Shown here: positions 46,608-57,747 of the stretch, piece by piece
How the letters are laid out: every line of letters begins with the position of its first letter
How positions within the stretch are numbered: position 1 is the stretch's first letter
Assembly: GCA_947453695.1 (NCBI GenBank)
Contig: CANGHW010000004.1
Location: forward strand, 44,290-108,289
Reading direction: 5' to 3'
Source: Opitutia bacterium
Lineage (GTDB): Bacteria > Verrucomicrobiota > Verrucomicrobiia > Opitutales > Opitutaceae
DNA length: 64,000 nt
Translations under genes and position numbers: made by a program
Notes under the pieces: model-generated
Databases searched by the model: none
What the model was told of the DNA's origin: nothing
The model's input: only the letters and a program-made list of their open reading frames with translations

Positions 46608-48241
46608 TACGCTGGTCCCTTTGGGTGGCGGGCTTTGCGGGCCTCGCTGCGGCCGCCTCGGCGGCCACTTTCTACGTGCATCCCGCTGCCGGTGACGATG
46701 CGCGCGCCGGCACAACGGCCGAGGCTCCCTGGAAATCGCTGGAGCGGGTCAATGCCCAGCGCCTCCAGCCCGGTGATCGCGTGCTGTTGGCCGGCGGACA
46801 ACGCTTTGCCGGCCAACTCGCCCTGACGGGTCTCGCGGGCTCCGCCGAGGCGCCGATTGTGGTCGCCAGCTATCGCCCCGCCGGAGTGACCGCTGAGGCG
46901 CGCGCGACCGTCGACGGCCGCGGCTATGTGGCGGCGGTGCACGTTACCGACAGCCGTCATCTCGAAATCGCCGATCTGATCCTCACCGCCGACGGCGGCG
47001 GGCTCCTTCCCGGGCAACCACCCAAGGCCGACCAGCGCTGCGGCGTGCTCGTCGAGGCCGCCGCTGGAGTCACCTCCGGCCAGATCGTTCTGCGCGGCCT
47101 GCTCGTCCGGGATGTTTCTTTCGAGGCACCGGGCTTCGCGCGTCCAGCTGCCGACGTCAAAACCGCCAACGGCGCCGGTCGCTACGGCTGGGGCATCCGG
47201 TTCATCGTGCACGGCGCCGGCGCCGAACTGCGCGGCCTCACGGTGACGGATTGTCAGATCGAGAATGTTGACCACACCGGCCTCAAGTTCACCGCCCCGA
47301 CCGACGGCATTCGGGACGTGCGCGTCGAACGCGTGCGCGTGTCCCACTCGGGCGGTCCGGGCGTGCAGATGTCCGGCGTGCGTGGCGGCCGCTTCAGCAC
47401 GCTCCTCGTCGATCATTCTGGCAGCACTCGCGACACCCGCAACTGGGGCCGCGGCAGCGGACTCTGGACCTGGGGCACAAGCGACGTGGTCATTGAAAAA
47501 AGCGAGTTCCGCGACGCCCACGGGCCCGGCGACTCCGCTGGGGTTCACATCGACTACAACTGCCGCAACGTCGTCGTCCAATACAACCTCAGCGCCAACA
47601 ACGCCGGCGGCTTTTGCGAGGTGCTCGGAAACAATTTCAACTGCGCCTATCGCTACAATGTCAGCATCAACGACGGCCACCGCGTGAAGGGCCGCGACGG
47701 CGCGTTTCAGGAGGGAAAAACGTTTTGGCTGAGCGGCTACGTCGGCCGTGGTCCGCGCCGCGGTCCGTTCAACACCTACTTCTATAATAACACTATCTAC
47801 GTCGATGAATCCATCGTGGCCAAGATGGCCGTCGGCCCCACCGCGGAGGGCATATTGATCGCCAACAACATTTTCTATGTCAGGGGGCGCAGCCAGATGG
47901 TGGCCGGCGATCAATTCAGTGCCGATCACGCGGCCGACGGGCCCCTCCGGCGCGTGGTGTTTGAGAACAACCTATTCCTCCGCGCCGACAACTGGCCGGC
48001 TGGCGTCGGTCTCGCAGACCGCGCACCGCTGATCGGCGACCCCGGCTTCGCGCGCCCGTCGGGCCGCATGATTGCGGACCTCATGCCGGGCGATGGCGCG
48101 CTCGTGAAGAACCGCGGTGTGCGCGTCACCAAACTTCCCGGCGACGACGTCGGACTCACCCTCGGTCTTGAGGTCACGCACGACATTCTCGGCCATCCCA
48201 TTGTCGGTCTTCCCGATCTCGGCGCCATTGAGCTGCCCTGA
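46604..48241 (+). CDS. Right-handed parallel beta-helix protein (candidate polysaccharide lyase/hydrolase)
   Basis: ATFYVHPAAGDDARAGTTAEAPWKSLERVN...LQPGDRVLLAGG; repeated beta-helix turns (GIRDVRVERVRVSHSGGPGVQM..., HIDYNCRNVVVQYNLSANNAGGF). GTG start overlapping sulfatase TGA. Confidence 0.82.
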   Translation: MIRWSLWVAGFAGLAAAASAATFYVHPAAGDDARAGTTAEAPWKSLERVNAQRLQPGDRVLLAGGQRFAGQLALTGLAGSAEAPIVVASYRPAGVTAEARATVDGRGYVAAVHVTDSRHLEIADLILTADGGGLLPGQPPKADQRCGVLVEAAAGVTSGQIVLRGLLVRDVSFEAPGFARPAADVKTANGAGRYGWGIRFIVHGAGAELRGLTVTDCQIENVDHTGLKFTAPTDGIRDVRVERVRVSHSGGPGVQMSGVRGGRFSTLLVDHSGSTRDTRNWGRGSGLWTWGTSDVVIEKSEFRDAHGPGDSAGVHIDYNCRNVVVQYNLSANNAGGFCEVLGNNFNCAYRYNVSINDGHRVKGRDGAFQEGKTFWLSGYVGRGPRRGPFNTYFYNNTIYVDESIVAKMAVGPTAEGILIANNIFYVRGRSQMVAGDQFSADHAADGPLRRVVFENNLFLRADNWPAGVGLADRAPLIGDPGFARPSGRMIADLMPGDGALVKNRGVRVTKLPGDDVGLTLGLEVTHDILGHPIVGLPDLGAIELP

Positions 48242-48259
48242 TCTGCCACCCTCTCGCCT

Positions 48260-49732
48260 ATGTCCCGCCATCTGTTGATTAGTGCCAGTCTCCTATTCTC
48301 GATCGTCGTCCCTGCTTTCGCGGCCGCCGGAGCAGCCGAGCCGCCGCCCAATATCGTCGTGATCCTCGCCGATGACATGGGCTACGGCGATCCTCACTGC
48401 TACAACCCGGCCTCGAAAATCCCGACGCCGAATATGGACCGCCTCGCGGCCGAGGGACTGCGGTTCACCGACGCGCATACCCCTGCCGCCGTTTGCACGC
48501 CCACGCGCTACGGTCTGCTCACCGGACGCTACTCGTGGCGCACGCGTCTCAAGAACATGGTGCTCTGGACCGAGTATGAGGAGCCGTTGATCGAGCCCAC
48601 GCGCGAGACGGTCGCACGGCTGCTCCAACGCGCTGGCTATCGCACCGCGGCCGTGGGCAAGTGGCACCTCGGCCTGAATTTCGCGAAACCCGGCGGCGGC
48701 TTTGTCCGCGGCAAGACCGACCACCTCAACGGCGCCGGTGGCACGCGCGAGGTCGATTTCACGCAGCCGGTGCAGGGCGGGCCGTTGGCGCTCGGCTTCG
48801 ATTCCAGTTTCCTGCTGCCCGGCGGCATCAACCTCGAGCCACATTGCTGGCTGGCCGATGATCGCGTTGTCGGCCAGCCGACCGTTTGGCGGGCCAAGGC
48901 TGCAGCGACGCGCCCCGGCACTTCCGGTCTCGAGGTTCACGAGGGCTGGATGACCCCCGACTGGAGCGACGAAGCCGTCGGCCCGACGCTCACTGCAAAG
49001 GCCGAGGCATTTCTGGCGGCGAGCGTCGCTGCGCGGAAGCCCTTCTTCCTCTACTTCGCGTCGCAGGCGCCGCACCGGAACTGCGTGCCCGCCGATTTCG
49101 CCCGCGGCAAAAGCCAGGCCGGCGTGCGCGGTGACATGGTCTACGAGTTCGACTGGGCCGTCGGCCGCGTGCTTGCGCAACTCGACGCTCTCGGTGTTGC
49201 GCAAAACACCCTCGTGATCGTCACGAGCGACAACGGCGCCGTGCCCAAGAGCGACGAAGGCGATGACTTCGGTCACCAGTCCAACGGCGAACTCCGCGGC
49301 TCCAAAGGCGGCCTCTTCGAAGGCGGCCACCGCGTCCCGTTCCTCGTGCGCTGGCCCGGCCACGCGCCGGCCGGCCGCACCAACGCCTCGCTCGTCGTGC
49401 TCACCGACCTGCTGGCAACCTTGGCTGAACTGGCTGGGATCAAACCGCCACCCGGCGCCGGTCCCGACAGTTTCAGCGTGCTGCCCGCCCTTCGCGGTGT
49501 CGCGATGGACGCCGCCGCGCGCCCCGCTGTCGTGCTGCATGCGGGCAACGGCCTCTTTGCCGTGCGCCAGGGACCGTGGAAACTGATCTTCGACGCGAAA
49601 CGCCAACCGGCCCAGCTCTTCAACCTTGAGCAGGATCCGCGGGAGGCTACGAACCAACTCGCCGCTGAACCCGCGCTAGCCGCCCGCCTCCGGGCAGAGT
49701 TTCTCCGCATCTACGACGCTCCTTCCCCATGA
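48260..49732 (+). CDS. Sulfatase/arylsulfatase (type I, Cys-type CTPTR)
   Basis: PPNIVVILADDMGYGDPHCYN; AAVCTPTRYGLLTGRYSWR; GKWHLGLNF; IVTSDNGA. Confidence 0.93.
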   Translation: MSRHLLISASLLFSIVVPAFAAAGAAEPPPNIVVILADDMGYGDPHCYNPASKIPTPNMDRLAAEGLRFTDAHTPAAVCTPTRYGLLTGRYSWRTRLKNMVLWTEYEEPLIEPTRETVARLLQRAGYRTAAVGKWHLGLNFAKPGGGFVRGKTDHLNGAGGTREVDFTQPVQGGPLALGFDSSFLLPGGINLEPHCWLADDRVVGQPTVWRAKAAATRPGTSGLEVHEGWMTPDWSDEAVGPTLTAKAEAFLAASVAARKPFFLYFASQAPHRNCVPADFARGKSQAGVRGDMVYEFDWAVGRVLAQLDALGVAQNTLVIVTSDNGAVPKSDEGDDFGHQSNGELRGSKGGLFEGGHRVPFLVRWPGHAPAGRTNASLVVLTDLLATLAELAGIKPPPGAGPDSFSVLPALRGVAMDAAARPAVVLHAGNGLFAVRQGPWKLIFDAKRQPAQLFNLEQDPREATNQLAAEPALAARLRAEFLRIYDAPSP

Positions 49733-50592
49733 TCATTCGTAAATTTCTCTTCCTCTGCACCGCCGTGTGCGCCCTCGCGGGCCGCGCCGGCGCTGCGACC
49801 GAGACACTCACTTACAAGCAGGCTGGCGACCGCGCGCTGCAGCTTTTCATTGAGAAACCCGCCGACTGGAAAGCCACCGACCGCCGTCCCGCGGTCGTGT
49901 TCTTCTTCGGCGGTGGTTGGGTCGGCGGATCGCCGACCCAGTTTGCCCCGCAGAGCGCCTACTTCGCCACCCGCGGCCTCGTCGGCGTGCGCGTCGAGTA
50001 TCGCGTGATCCCCAAGGGCAACGATGGTCCTCCGATCGTCTGCGTGCAGGACGCCAAGTCTGCGCTGCGTTACGTGCGCGCCCACGCTGCCGAACTCGGC
50101 ATCGACCCGCAGCGGATTGCCGGCGCCGGCGGTTCGGCGGGTGGGCACCTCGCCGCGTTCACCGCTCTCGTCCCCGGCCTCGACGACCCAGCCGACGACC
50201 TCAAGGTCTCGTGCCGGCCCGACGCGCTCGTGCTCTTCAATCCCGTTTTCAACAACGGCCCCGGCCAGTGGGGCCACGGCCGGGTAGGGGAGCGCTATCG
50301 GGAATTTTCCCCGGCGCATCACATCGCGAAAACTGCTCCGCCCACGACCGTGTTTCTCGGCGACGCCGACAAACTCATCCCTGTAAGCGTGCTCACTGAG
50401 TTCGCCGCCGAGATGAAGAAAGCCGGCGTGCGCTGCGAAGCCCATGTCTACCCGCAGGCCGGTCACGGTTTCTTCAACAAGGACCCATATTACACGCTCA
50501 CCCTGATCGAGGCGGACAAGTTCCTCGCGTCCCTCGGTTGGCTCACGGGTGCGCCGACGCTGACCGCTCCGGCGATGCCAGCGCCGCATTGA
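49729..50592 (+). CDS. Alpha/beta hydrolase, BD-FAE-like carbohydrate esterase
   Basis: PAVVFFFGGGWVGGSPTQF; GAGGSAGGHLAAF nucleophile elbow; FLGDADKLIPV; YPQAGHGFFN; 4-bp overlap with sulfatase. Confidence 0.85.
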   Translation: MIIRKFLFLCTAVCALAGRAGAATETLTYKQAGDRALQLFIEKPADWKATDRRPAVVFFFGGGWVGGSPTQFAPQSAYFATRGLVGVRVEYRVIPKGNDGPPIVCVQDAKSALRYVRAHAAELGIDPQRIAGAGGSAGGHLAAFTALVPGLDDPADDLKVSCRPDALVLFNPVFNNGPGQWGHGRVGERYREFSPAHHIAKTAPPTTVFLGDADKLIPVSVLTEFAAEMKKAGVRCEAHVYPQAGHGFFNKDPYYTLTLIEADKFLASLGWLTGAPTLTAPAMPAPH

Positions 50593-50625
50593 CGAACCGG
50601 CGCGCCGACGCGAACACTCAGCCCG

Positions 50626-51165
50626 ATGAACCTCAAAACCATTCTCCTGACCGGCTGCCTCGCCGGCTTCGTCTCCGCTTCCTCCGCTGCCCGCGCCGAA
50701 AAGCCACTCGCGCTCGCCAACGGCGATTTTGAACAACAGCTCACCGGCTGGACGGCCACCGGTGACAACGGCATGAGCGCCGTCGTCGCCGAAGCCGCCC
50801 ACTCAGGGAAGTTCGGCCTGCGCGTGACCGACACTAGCGACACGCTCGGCTCCAGCCTCGCCGCCGCGAAGTTTCCTGCGACCCCGGGCAAGACCTACGA
50901 AGTGCGCTTCGCATCCCGCGTCATCAAGGGCAACGCCCTCGGCGTCTACGTCCGGTTCTACAACGCAAAGGGCGAATTCCTGAATACTCCCGAGAAGAAG
51001 AACCAAAATATCTTCCGCATGGCGGCGAAGGACACCGAGTGGAAACAGAACTCTCTCAAGGGTGTCGCCCCCGAAGGCGCCGTGCACGTCGAGGTCTGGA
51101 TCCACTCGTTCACCAAAGGCCAGGTCACCGCCGACTTCGACGGTTTCACCCTCGTCGAACTCTGA
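50626..51165 (+). CDS. Secreted carbohydrate-binding-module-like protein (CBM4/9-type jelly roll)
   Basis: Signal peptide then LANGDFEQQLTGWTATGDNGMSAVVAEAAHSGKFGLRVTDTSDTLGSSLAAAKFPATPGKTYEVRFASRV...VHVEVWIHSFTKGQVTADFDGFTLVEL. Confidence 0.78.
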   Translation: MNLKTILLTGCLAGFVSASSAARAEKPLALANGDFEQQLTGWTATGDNGMSAVVAEAAHSGKFGLRVTDTSDTLGSSLAAAKFPATPGKTYEVRFASRVIKGNALGVYVRFYNAKGEFLNTPEKKNQNIFRMAAKDTEWKQNSLKGVAPEGAVHVEVWIHSFTKGQVTADFDGFTLVEL

Positions 51166-51202
51166 AGCTAAAGCCGGGCGCCGTTCGCCTGTCCTGTTTT
51201 CT

Positions 51203-51234
51203 CGCCCGCAGCCGCTCCGGCCCGCGGGCGTTTT
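51203..51234 (+). terminator. Rho-independent terminator after the CBM-like gene
   Basis: CGCCCGC ... GCGGGCG stem followed by TTTT. Confidence 0.65.
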
Positions 51235-51243
51235 GCTGTCGGC

Positions 51244-51639
51244 CTACTTGAGCTGCAGCAGATCCCACTTGTTGCCGTAGAGATCACGAAAAACTGCGAC
51301 GGTGCCGTAGTCCTCCTCGCGCGGCGTCTCGAGAAACTCCACGCCGCGCGCGCGGAAGGCGTGATAGTCGCGGTAAAAATCGTCGGTGTTGAGAAACAGG
51401 AAAACGCGTCCGCCCGTCTGGTGACCCACGGCAGCGAGTTCCGCTTCGTTCTTCGCCTGGGCCAGCAACAGCCGGCAGCCATCAGGTCCGATACCCGGTG
51501 GCGCCACCAGCACCCAGCGCTTGCCCGGTCCGCGCGGCGAATCCTCGACCAGCCGGAAGCCGAGCGCGCCCGTGTAGTAGGCGATGGCCTCATCGTAGTT
51601 TCGGACTACCAGAGAAACGGTGGCCAGGGATTGGTGCAT
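51244..51639 (-). CDS. VOC family (glyoxalase/bleomycin-resistance-like) protein
   Basis: VSLVVRNYDEAIAYYTGALGFRLVEDSP...VAVFRDLYGNKWDLLQL. ATG at 51639. Confidence 0.88.
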   Translation of the reverse strand: MHQSLATVSLVVRNYDEAIAYYTGALGFRLVEDSPRGPGKRWVLVAPPGIGPDGCRLLLAQAKNEAELAAVGHQTGGRVFLFLNTDDFYRDYHAFRARGVEFLETPREEDYGTVAVFRDLYGNKWDLLQLK

Positions 51640-51804
51640 GGTGGTTACGCGCCGAGCACACCCACCGGAGACATGAAGTCGAGGGGATAGCCGGCACCGT
51701 GAGACATCGCTAAATTTCCCGCAGCTTTGGGTGGACAGCGCGGCCGGTTTTCCGAATGACATCTGCAGTCTCTTTCCCCTCCACCCCGAACCGCGTTAAT
51801 CACC

Positions 51805-52875
51805 ATGTCGTTTCCCTCGCTCCGCCTTGCCTCTCTGTTCTGTGCGTTGACCGCCTGCGCCGTCGCCCATCCCGACGATAACATGCCGGTGCGCAAGGTC
51901 GCCGCGGCGCCGCTGCCCAATGCCCCGCTCGGTTCCGGCGCGTGGCGCTTTGAAGTTGAGAGCGGCTGGGCCAAGGTCCCGGCTAACACCAACCTTGGGC
52001 CCACCCACGGCGGCATCGTCGTCGACAAGGCTGGCCTCATTTACATGAGCACGGACGGCCCGCTCGGCATTTTGGTGTTTCAACCGGACGGCAAATTCCT
52101 CCGCAGCATCGCGCCCGAGTTTTCCGGCATCCACGGCCTCATGATTCGGGAAGAAGGCGGTAAGGAGTTCATCTACGCCGCGCATGTCACCGCGAGCGAA
52201 GTCGTGAAACTCGACCTCACCGGTAAAGCCGTGTGGACGATCGGCGTGCCCAAGGAGAGCGGCCTCTACGATCAGCCAGCCGACACGAAGAAGAAGCCGC
52301 AGGCCTACAAGCCCACGGCCATCACCGTCGGACCAGACAACCGCATTTACGTCGCCGACGGTTACGGCGCGAGCGTCATCCATGTTTACAGCCCCGAGCG
52401 GAAATACCTGAAGACCATCGGCACCAAGGGCGAGGGCGACGGCCAGTTCAAGACCTGCCACGGCATCGCGCTCGACACGCGCTCTGGTAAACCTCTCCTC
52501 CTCGTATGCGACCGGGAAAATAAGCGCCTTGTGCACCTCGATCTCGAGGGCAACTTCGTCCGCACCCTCGCCACCGACCTGCGCCGGCCGTGTGCCGTCT
52601 CGATCAAGGGCGACTATGCCGCCGTCGCCGAACTCCAGGGCCGCGTCGTGATCACCGACAAGGAGGGCAAGATCGTCGCCACCCTCGGCGACAACCCCGA
52701 CCAGAAGCAGTGGGCTGCCTTCAAGCTCGCGCCCGAATTCTGGCAGGACGGCATCTTCATCGCGCCGCACGGCGTGGCCTTCGACGCCTCTGGCAATATC
52801 TTCGTGCAGGATTGGAACTACATCGGCCGCCTCACGAAGCTCCGCCGCGCCCCCGGTCTCGCGTTGGCGAACTGA
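51805..52875 (+). CDS. 6-bladed beta-propeller / NHL-repeat secreted protein
   Basis: Repeated blades: GGIVVDKAGLIYMSTDGPLGILVFQPDGKFLRSI; ITVGPDNRIYVADGYGASVIHVYSPERKYLKTIG; GVAFDASGNIFVQDWNYIGRLTKLRR. Confidence 0.85.
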   Translation: MSFPSLRLASLFCALTACAVAHPDDNMPVRKVAAAPLPNAPLGSGAWRFEVESGWAKVPANTNLGPTHGGIVVDKAGLIYMSTDGPLGILVFQPDGKFLRSIAPEFSGIHGLMIREEGGKEFIYAAHVTASEVVKLDLTGKAVWTIGVPKESGLYDQPADTKKKPQAYKPTAITVGPDNRIYVADGYGASVIHVYSPERKYLKTIGTKGEGDGQFKTCHGIALDTRSGKPLLLVCDRENKRLVHLDLEGNFVRTLATDLRRPCAVSIKGDYAAVAELQGRVVITDKEGKIVATLGDNPDQKQWAAFKLAPEFWQDGIFIAPHGVAFDASGNIFVQDWNYIGRLTKLRRAPGLALAN

Positions 52876-52947
52876 GTTTTCCCGATTTCGTGTTGGGCGT
52901 GCGATCGCAGGTCGCGCGCTCAACTGCTCGCCGCGCCGCGACCAAAG

Positions 52948-52966
52948 TTTGTCGCAGTCGTGCTAG
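52948..52966 (+). promoter_or_regulatory. Shared motif TTTGTCGCAGTCGTGCTAG upstream of PSD1 gene
   Basis: Near-identical to TTTGGCGTCGTCGTGCTAG at 61762-61780; further CGTGCTAGCG at 52982. Confidence 0.35.
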
Positions 52967-53019
52967 TGTCACCGCGAAGAGCGTGCTAGCGTCTCTGCGT
53001 TCCCTGGCATTTTCCCCGC

Positions 53020-56000
53020 ATGCTTTCTCTACCGTCCCGCGCAGTGTTCTCCGTCTTGGCTTTTGGCGCCGGTGGCGTCGCGTCCACCTGGGCCGCATCC
53101 TCCGCGCCTACGAAGCTCGAGTATAACACCCACATCCAGCCGATCCTCGCGGAAAACTGTTTCCACTGTCATGGCCCTGACTCCGGCACGCGCAAGGCCA
53201 AGCTTCGCTTGGACCGCGCGGAGTTCGCGACCGCCGTCCGCGGCACTCACGAGCCCGCCATCGTGCCGGGCAAGCCCAATGAGAGTCCGTTGATCGAGCG
53301 CATCGTGTCGAAGGACCCCGACGAGATCATGCCGCCGCCTGAGGCTCACAAGACCCTCAAGCCCGAAGAAATCGCGCTGCTGAAACGCTGGATCGCCGAG
53401 GGCGCCCAGTATCAAGAACACTGGTCGTTCCTGCCGCCCGTGCGCCCCTCGGTGCCGGTCGTCGCCGGGGCCGCCGCCAAATGGGCGCGCACACCGGTCG
53501 ATCGCTTCATTGCCGAGAAGATCACCGCCGCCGGCCTGACGCCCGCCCGCGACGAGGAGCCCGCCCGTTTGTTGCGCCGGGTGACTTTGGATCTCACCGG
53601 CCTTCCTCCGACGCCTGAAGATCTCGCGGCGTTTGTCCGCGATCCCTCGCCCGCCGCCTACGACCGTGCCATCGAGCGACTCCTTGCGAGCGATGCCTGT
53701 GCTGAGCAATTCGCCCGCCAGTGGCTCGACGCGGTGCGCTACGCCGACACCCACGGCATTCACATCGACAATTACCGTTCGATCTGGCCCTACCGCGACT
53801 GGGTCGTGAACGCGTTTCGGCAGAACCTCCCGTTTGACCAATTCACCGTCGAACAGATGGCTGGCGACCTCCTCCCAGACGCCACGATCGAGCAGAAGAT
53901 AGCGTCCGGCTTTAACCGCTGCCTGCCGACGACGAGCGAGGGCGGGGCCATCGCTGCCGAATACGAGGCCATCTACGCCAAAGACCGCGTCGAAACGATG
54001 TCCACCGTCTGGCTCGGACTCACGACCGGCTGCGCGGCGTGCCACGACCACAAATTCGATCCGGTCAGCACCAAGGACTTCTACTCTCTCACCGCTTTTT
54101 TCCGGAACAACACGATGCCCGCGATGGATGGCAACGTGTCTGATACTGCGCCGTCGCTCTTCGTCCCTGCCGTCTCCGACCGCACCCGTTGGACTGCACT
54201 GCAGGCCGAACTCACCGCGGCCCGCGCCGCGCTCGAAGTTCGCGGCAAGGAGGCCGATGCCGACTTTGAATCGTGGCTGGCCGCTGCCAAGTTGCTGGTG
54301 CCGCCGCCGGGCAACCGCCACGTCGCGCTGCACCTCCCGCTGATTGATACACCCCCGTCCGCCGCCCCTGCAGCTGCGGCTCCGACCGTCGATACGCCGG
54401 TGGCGGCCGTCGCTCCGGTGGTCGGACCGTATGGCCCCGCGACTCACCTCACCAGCGCGGATCGCGTGCTCGGCCCGAGCGTGCCCTTCCTCCGTGGCGG
54501 GGCGGAGAGTTTCGCTCTCCTCGTGCGAGTTGACCAGAAGCCCACGGGCACACTGCTCTCCTGTCTCGATGAGGAAGGGAAACAGGCCGGCTGGGAGCTC
54601 TTCCTTGAGAACGGCAAACTCGGTCTCCTCGTCACCGACGGCAAGGGCACCGTCAACGCCCGCGGCGTCGCCGGCGCCGCCCTCGCCCCCGGCAAGTGGC
54701 ACCATGTCGTCCTGAGTTTTGACACCGCCTCGCTCCGTAGCCGCACGATCGAAGTGCTGCTTGATGGTCGCGGCGTCGCCAACTCCGCCGTCTCCGCCCA
54801 TCTGCCCGTCGACATTATCCCCGCCGCTCCGCTCCGGCTCGGTTCCCGGCATTCCGCCACTGGCGCCGCCGCGGCTTCGTTTAAGGAAGGCGACGTGTGG
54901 GTGCAGGACCTCCGCCGCTATCGTCGCGGTATTCTCGCCGCAGAGGCCAAGCTACTTGCCGATGCCGCGCTCGACACCTCGGCCGCGCTGGCCGCCCTCC
55001 CTGAAAAACGCTCGGCCGCGCAGAAAAAACTCCTCCGCGCCCATTTCCTCGCTGCGGTGGATTCGCCCGCGATGAAACTCGCCGCCGACGTCGACCGCCT
55101 GCTCGTCGACGACGATGCGATTCGCGCCCGCGGCGGCGTCACGTTGGTGATGGAGGAAAAGAAAGACTCCGAGGCCTTCGCCCACGTTCTCACCCGCGGC
55201 GAGTATTCTCAGAAGGCGGAGAAGGTGGCCGCCGACACCCCGGCCGCATTGCCGCCGTTTCCGGCCGAAGCGCCGCGCAACCGCCTCGGCCTCGCCCGCT
55301 GGATCGTCGATCCGCGCAACCCCCTGGCCGCGCGCGTTACGGTAAACCGCGTTTGGCAGAACGTCTTCGGCACCGGCCTCGTCGAATCCGCCGGCGACTT
55401 CGGTGTCACGGGGGCGCATCCTTCGCACCCCGAGTTGCTCGACTGGCTCGCCGTCGAGTTTCGCGAGACCGGCTGGGATTACCGCCGGCTGGTGAAACTC
55501 CTCGTCACCAGCGCGACCTATCGCCAGTCCGCCGCCGCGACTCCCGCGCTCCTCGAGCGTGATCCGGCCAACCGCCTCCTCGCCCGTGGACCGCGCTATC
55601 GCCTCGATGCCGAGCAACTCCGCGACCAAGCCCTCGCCGCCTCTGGCCTGCTCGTCGCCAAACTCGGTGGCCGCCCCGTGCGCCCCTATCAGCCAGAAGG
55701 GATCTGGGAGGATGTCGCCATGAAGGAGTCGACCACGCGTTACTATCGCCAGGATTCTGGCGAAAACCTCTACCGCCGCTCGCTCTACACGCTGATCAAG
55801 CGCACCGCCTTCGCGCCAACGATGGAAATTCTTAACGCCCCGAATCGCGAGGTCTCCTGTGTGCGCCGCGACCGCACCAACACCCCGCTTCAGGCCCTCG
55901 TCACCCTCAATGATCCTCTCTTTGTCGAGTCCTCCCGCCAGCTTGCTGCCCGCGCCTTGCGCGCCGGTCCGGCCTTCGATGCGCGCCTCGATGCCGTGTC

Positions 56001-56223
56001 GCTGCGCCTCCTCGGCCGCACGTTCACGAAACCCGAGCGCGCCGTCGTCCGTCGCACCTTAGACCAAGCCTTGGCTACCTATCAGCGCGATCCCGCCGCC
56101 GCGCAGAAACTCCTCGCCATTGGTGAATCGCCCGCCGACGAAAAACTCCCCGCCCCTGAGCTCGCCGCGTGGACCCTCGTCGCGAGCCAAGTCATGAACC
56201 TCGACGAATCGCTCACGAAGTAA
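53020..56223 (+). CDS. PSD1 / planctomycete cytochrome C domain protein (DUF1549 + DUF1553) with LamG-like insertion
   Basis: IQPILAENCFHCHGPDSGTRKAKLRLD; DRFIAEKITAAGLTPARDEEPARLLRRVTLDLTGLPPTPEDLAAF; CAACHDHKFDPVSTKDFYSLTAFF; WIVDPRNPLAARVTVNRVWQNVFGTGLVESAGDFG. Confidence 0.93.
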   Translation: MLSLPSRAVFSVLAFGAGGVASTWAASSAPTKLEYNTHIQPILAENCFHCHGPDSGTRKAKLRLDRAEFATAVRGTHEPAIVPGKPNESPLIERIVSKDPDEIMPPPEAHKTLKPEEIALLKRWIAEGAQYQEHWSFLPPVRPSVPVVAGAAAKWARTPVDRFIAEKITAAGLTPARDEEPARLLRRVTLDLTGLPPTPEDLAAFVRDPSPAAYDRAIERLLASDACAEQFARQWLDAVRYADTHGIHIDNYRSIWPYRDWVVNAFRQNLPFDQFTVEQMAGDLLPDATIEQKIASGFNRCLPTTSEGGAIAAEYEAIYAKDRVETMSTVWLGLTTGCAACHDHKFDPVSTKDFYSLTAFFRNNTMPAMDGNVSDTAPSLFVPAVSDRTRWTALQAELTAARAALEVRGKEADADFESWLAAAKLLVPPPGNRHVALHLPLIDTPPSAAPAAAAPTVDTPVAAVAPVVGPYGPATHLTSADRVLGPSVPFLRGGAESFALLVRVDQKPTGTLLSCLDEEGKQAGWELFLENGKLGLLVTDGKGTVNARGVAGAALAPGKWHHVVLSFDTASLRSRTIEVLLDGRGVANSAVSAHLPVDIIPAAPLRLGSRHSATGAAAASFKEGDVWVQDLRRYRRGILAAEAKLLADAALDTSAALAALPEKRSAAQKKLLRAHFLAAVDSPAMKLAADVDRLLVDDDAIRARGGVTLVMEEKKDSEAFAHVLTRGEYSQKAEKVAADTPAALPPFPAEAPRNRLGLARWIVDPRNPLAARVTVNRVWQNVFGTGLVESAGDFGVTGAHPSHPELLDWLAVEFRETGWDYRRLVKLLVTSATYRQSAAATPALLERDPANRLLARGPRYRLDAEQLRDQALAASGLLVAKLGGRPVRPYQPEGIWEDVAMKESTTRYYRQDSGENLYRRSLYTLIKRTAFAPTMEILNAPNREVSCVRRDRTNTPLQALVTLNDPLFVESSRQLAARALRAGPAFDARLDAVSLRLLGRTFTKPERAVVRRTLDQALATYQRDPAAAQKLLAIGESPADEKLPAPELAAWTLVASQVMNLDESLTK

Positions 56224-56228
56224 CCGCC

Positions 56229-57725
<1,497 letters not shown>

Positions 57726-57747
57726 GCGGCCGGGGGCATTGCCGATC

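Noticed and set aside
52948-52966. Sigma-54 (GG-N10-GC) reading of the TTTGKCG...GTGCTAG motif
   Set aside because: Spacing between GG and GC is 9 in the 61762 copy and GG is absent in the 52948 copy.
53029-54852. 607-aa - strand ORF opposite the first PSD1 gene
   Set aside because: Shadow ORF; the + strand carries cytochrome and DUF1549 motifs.
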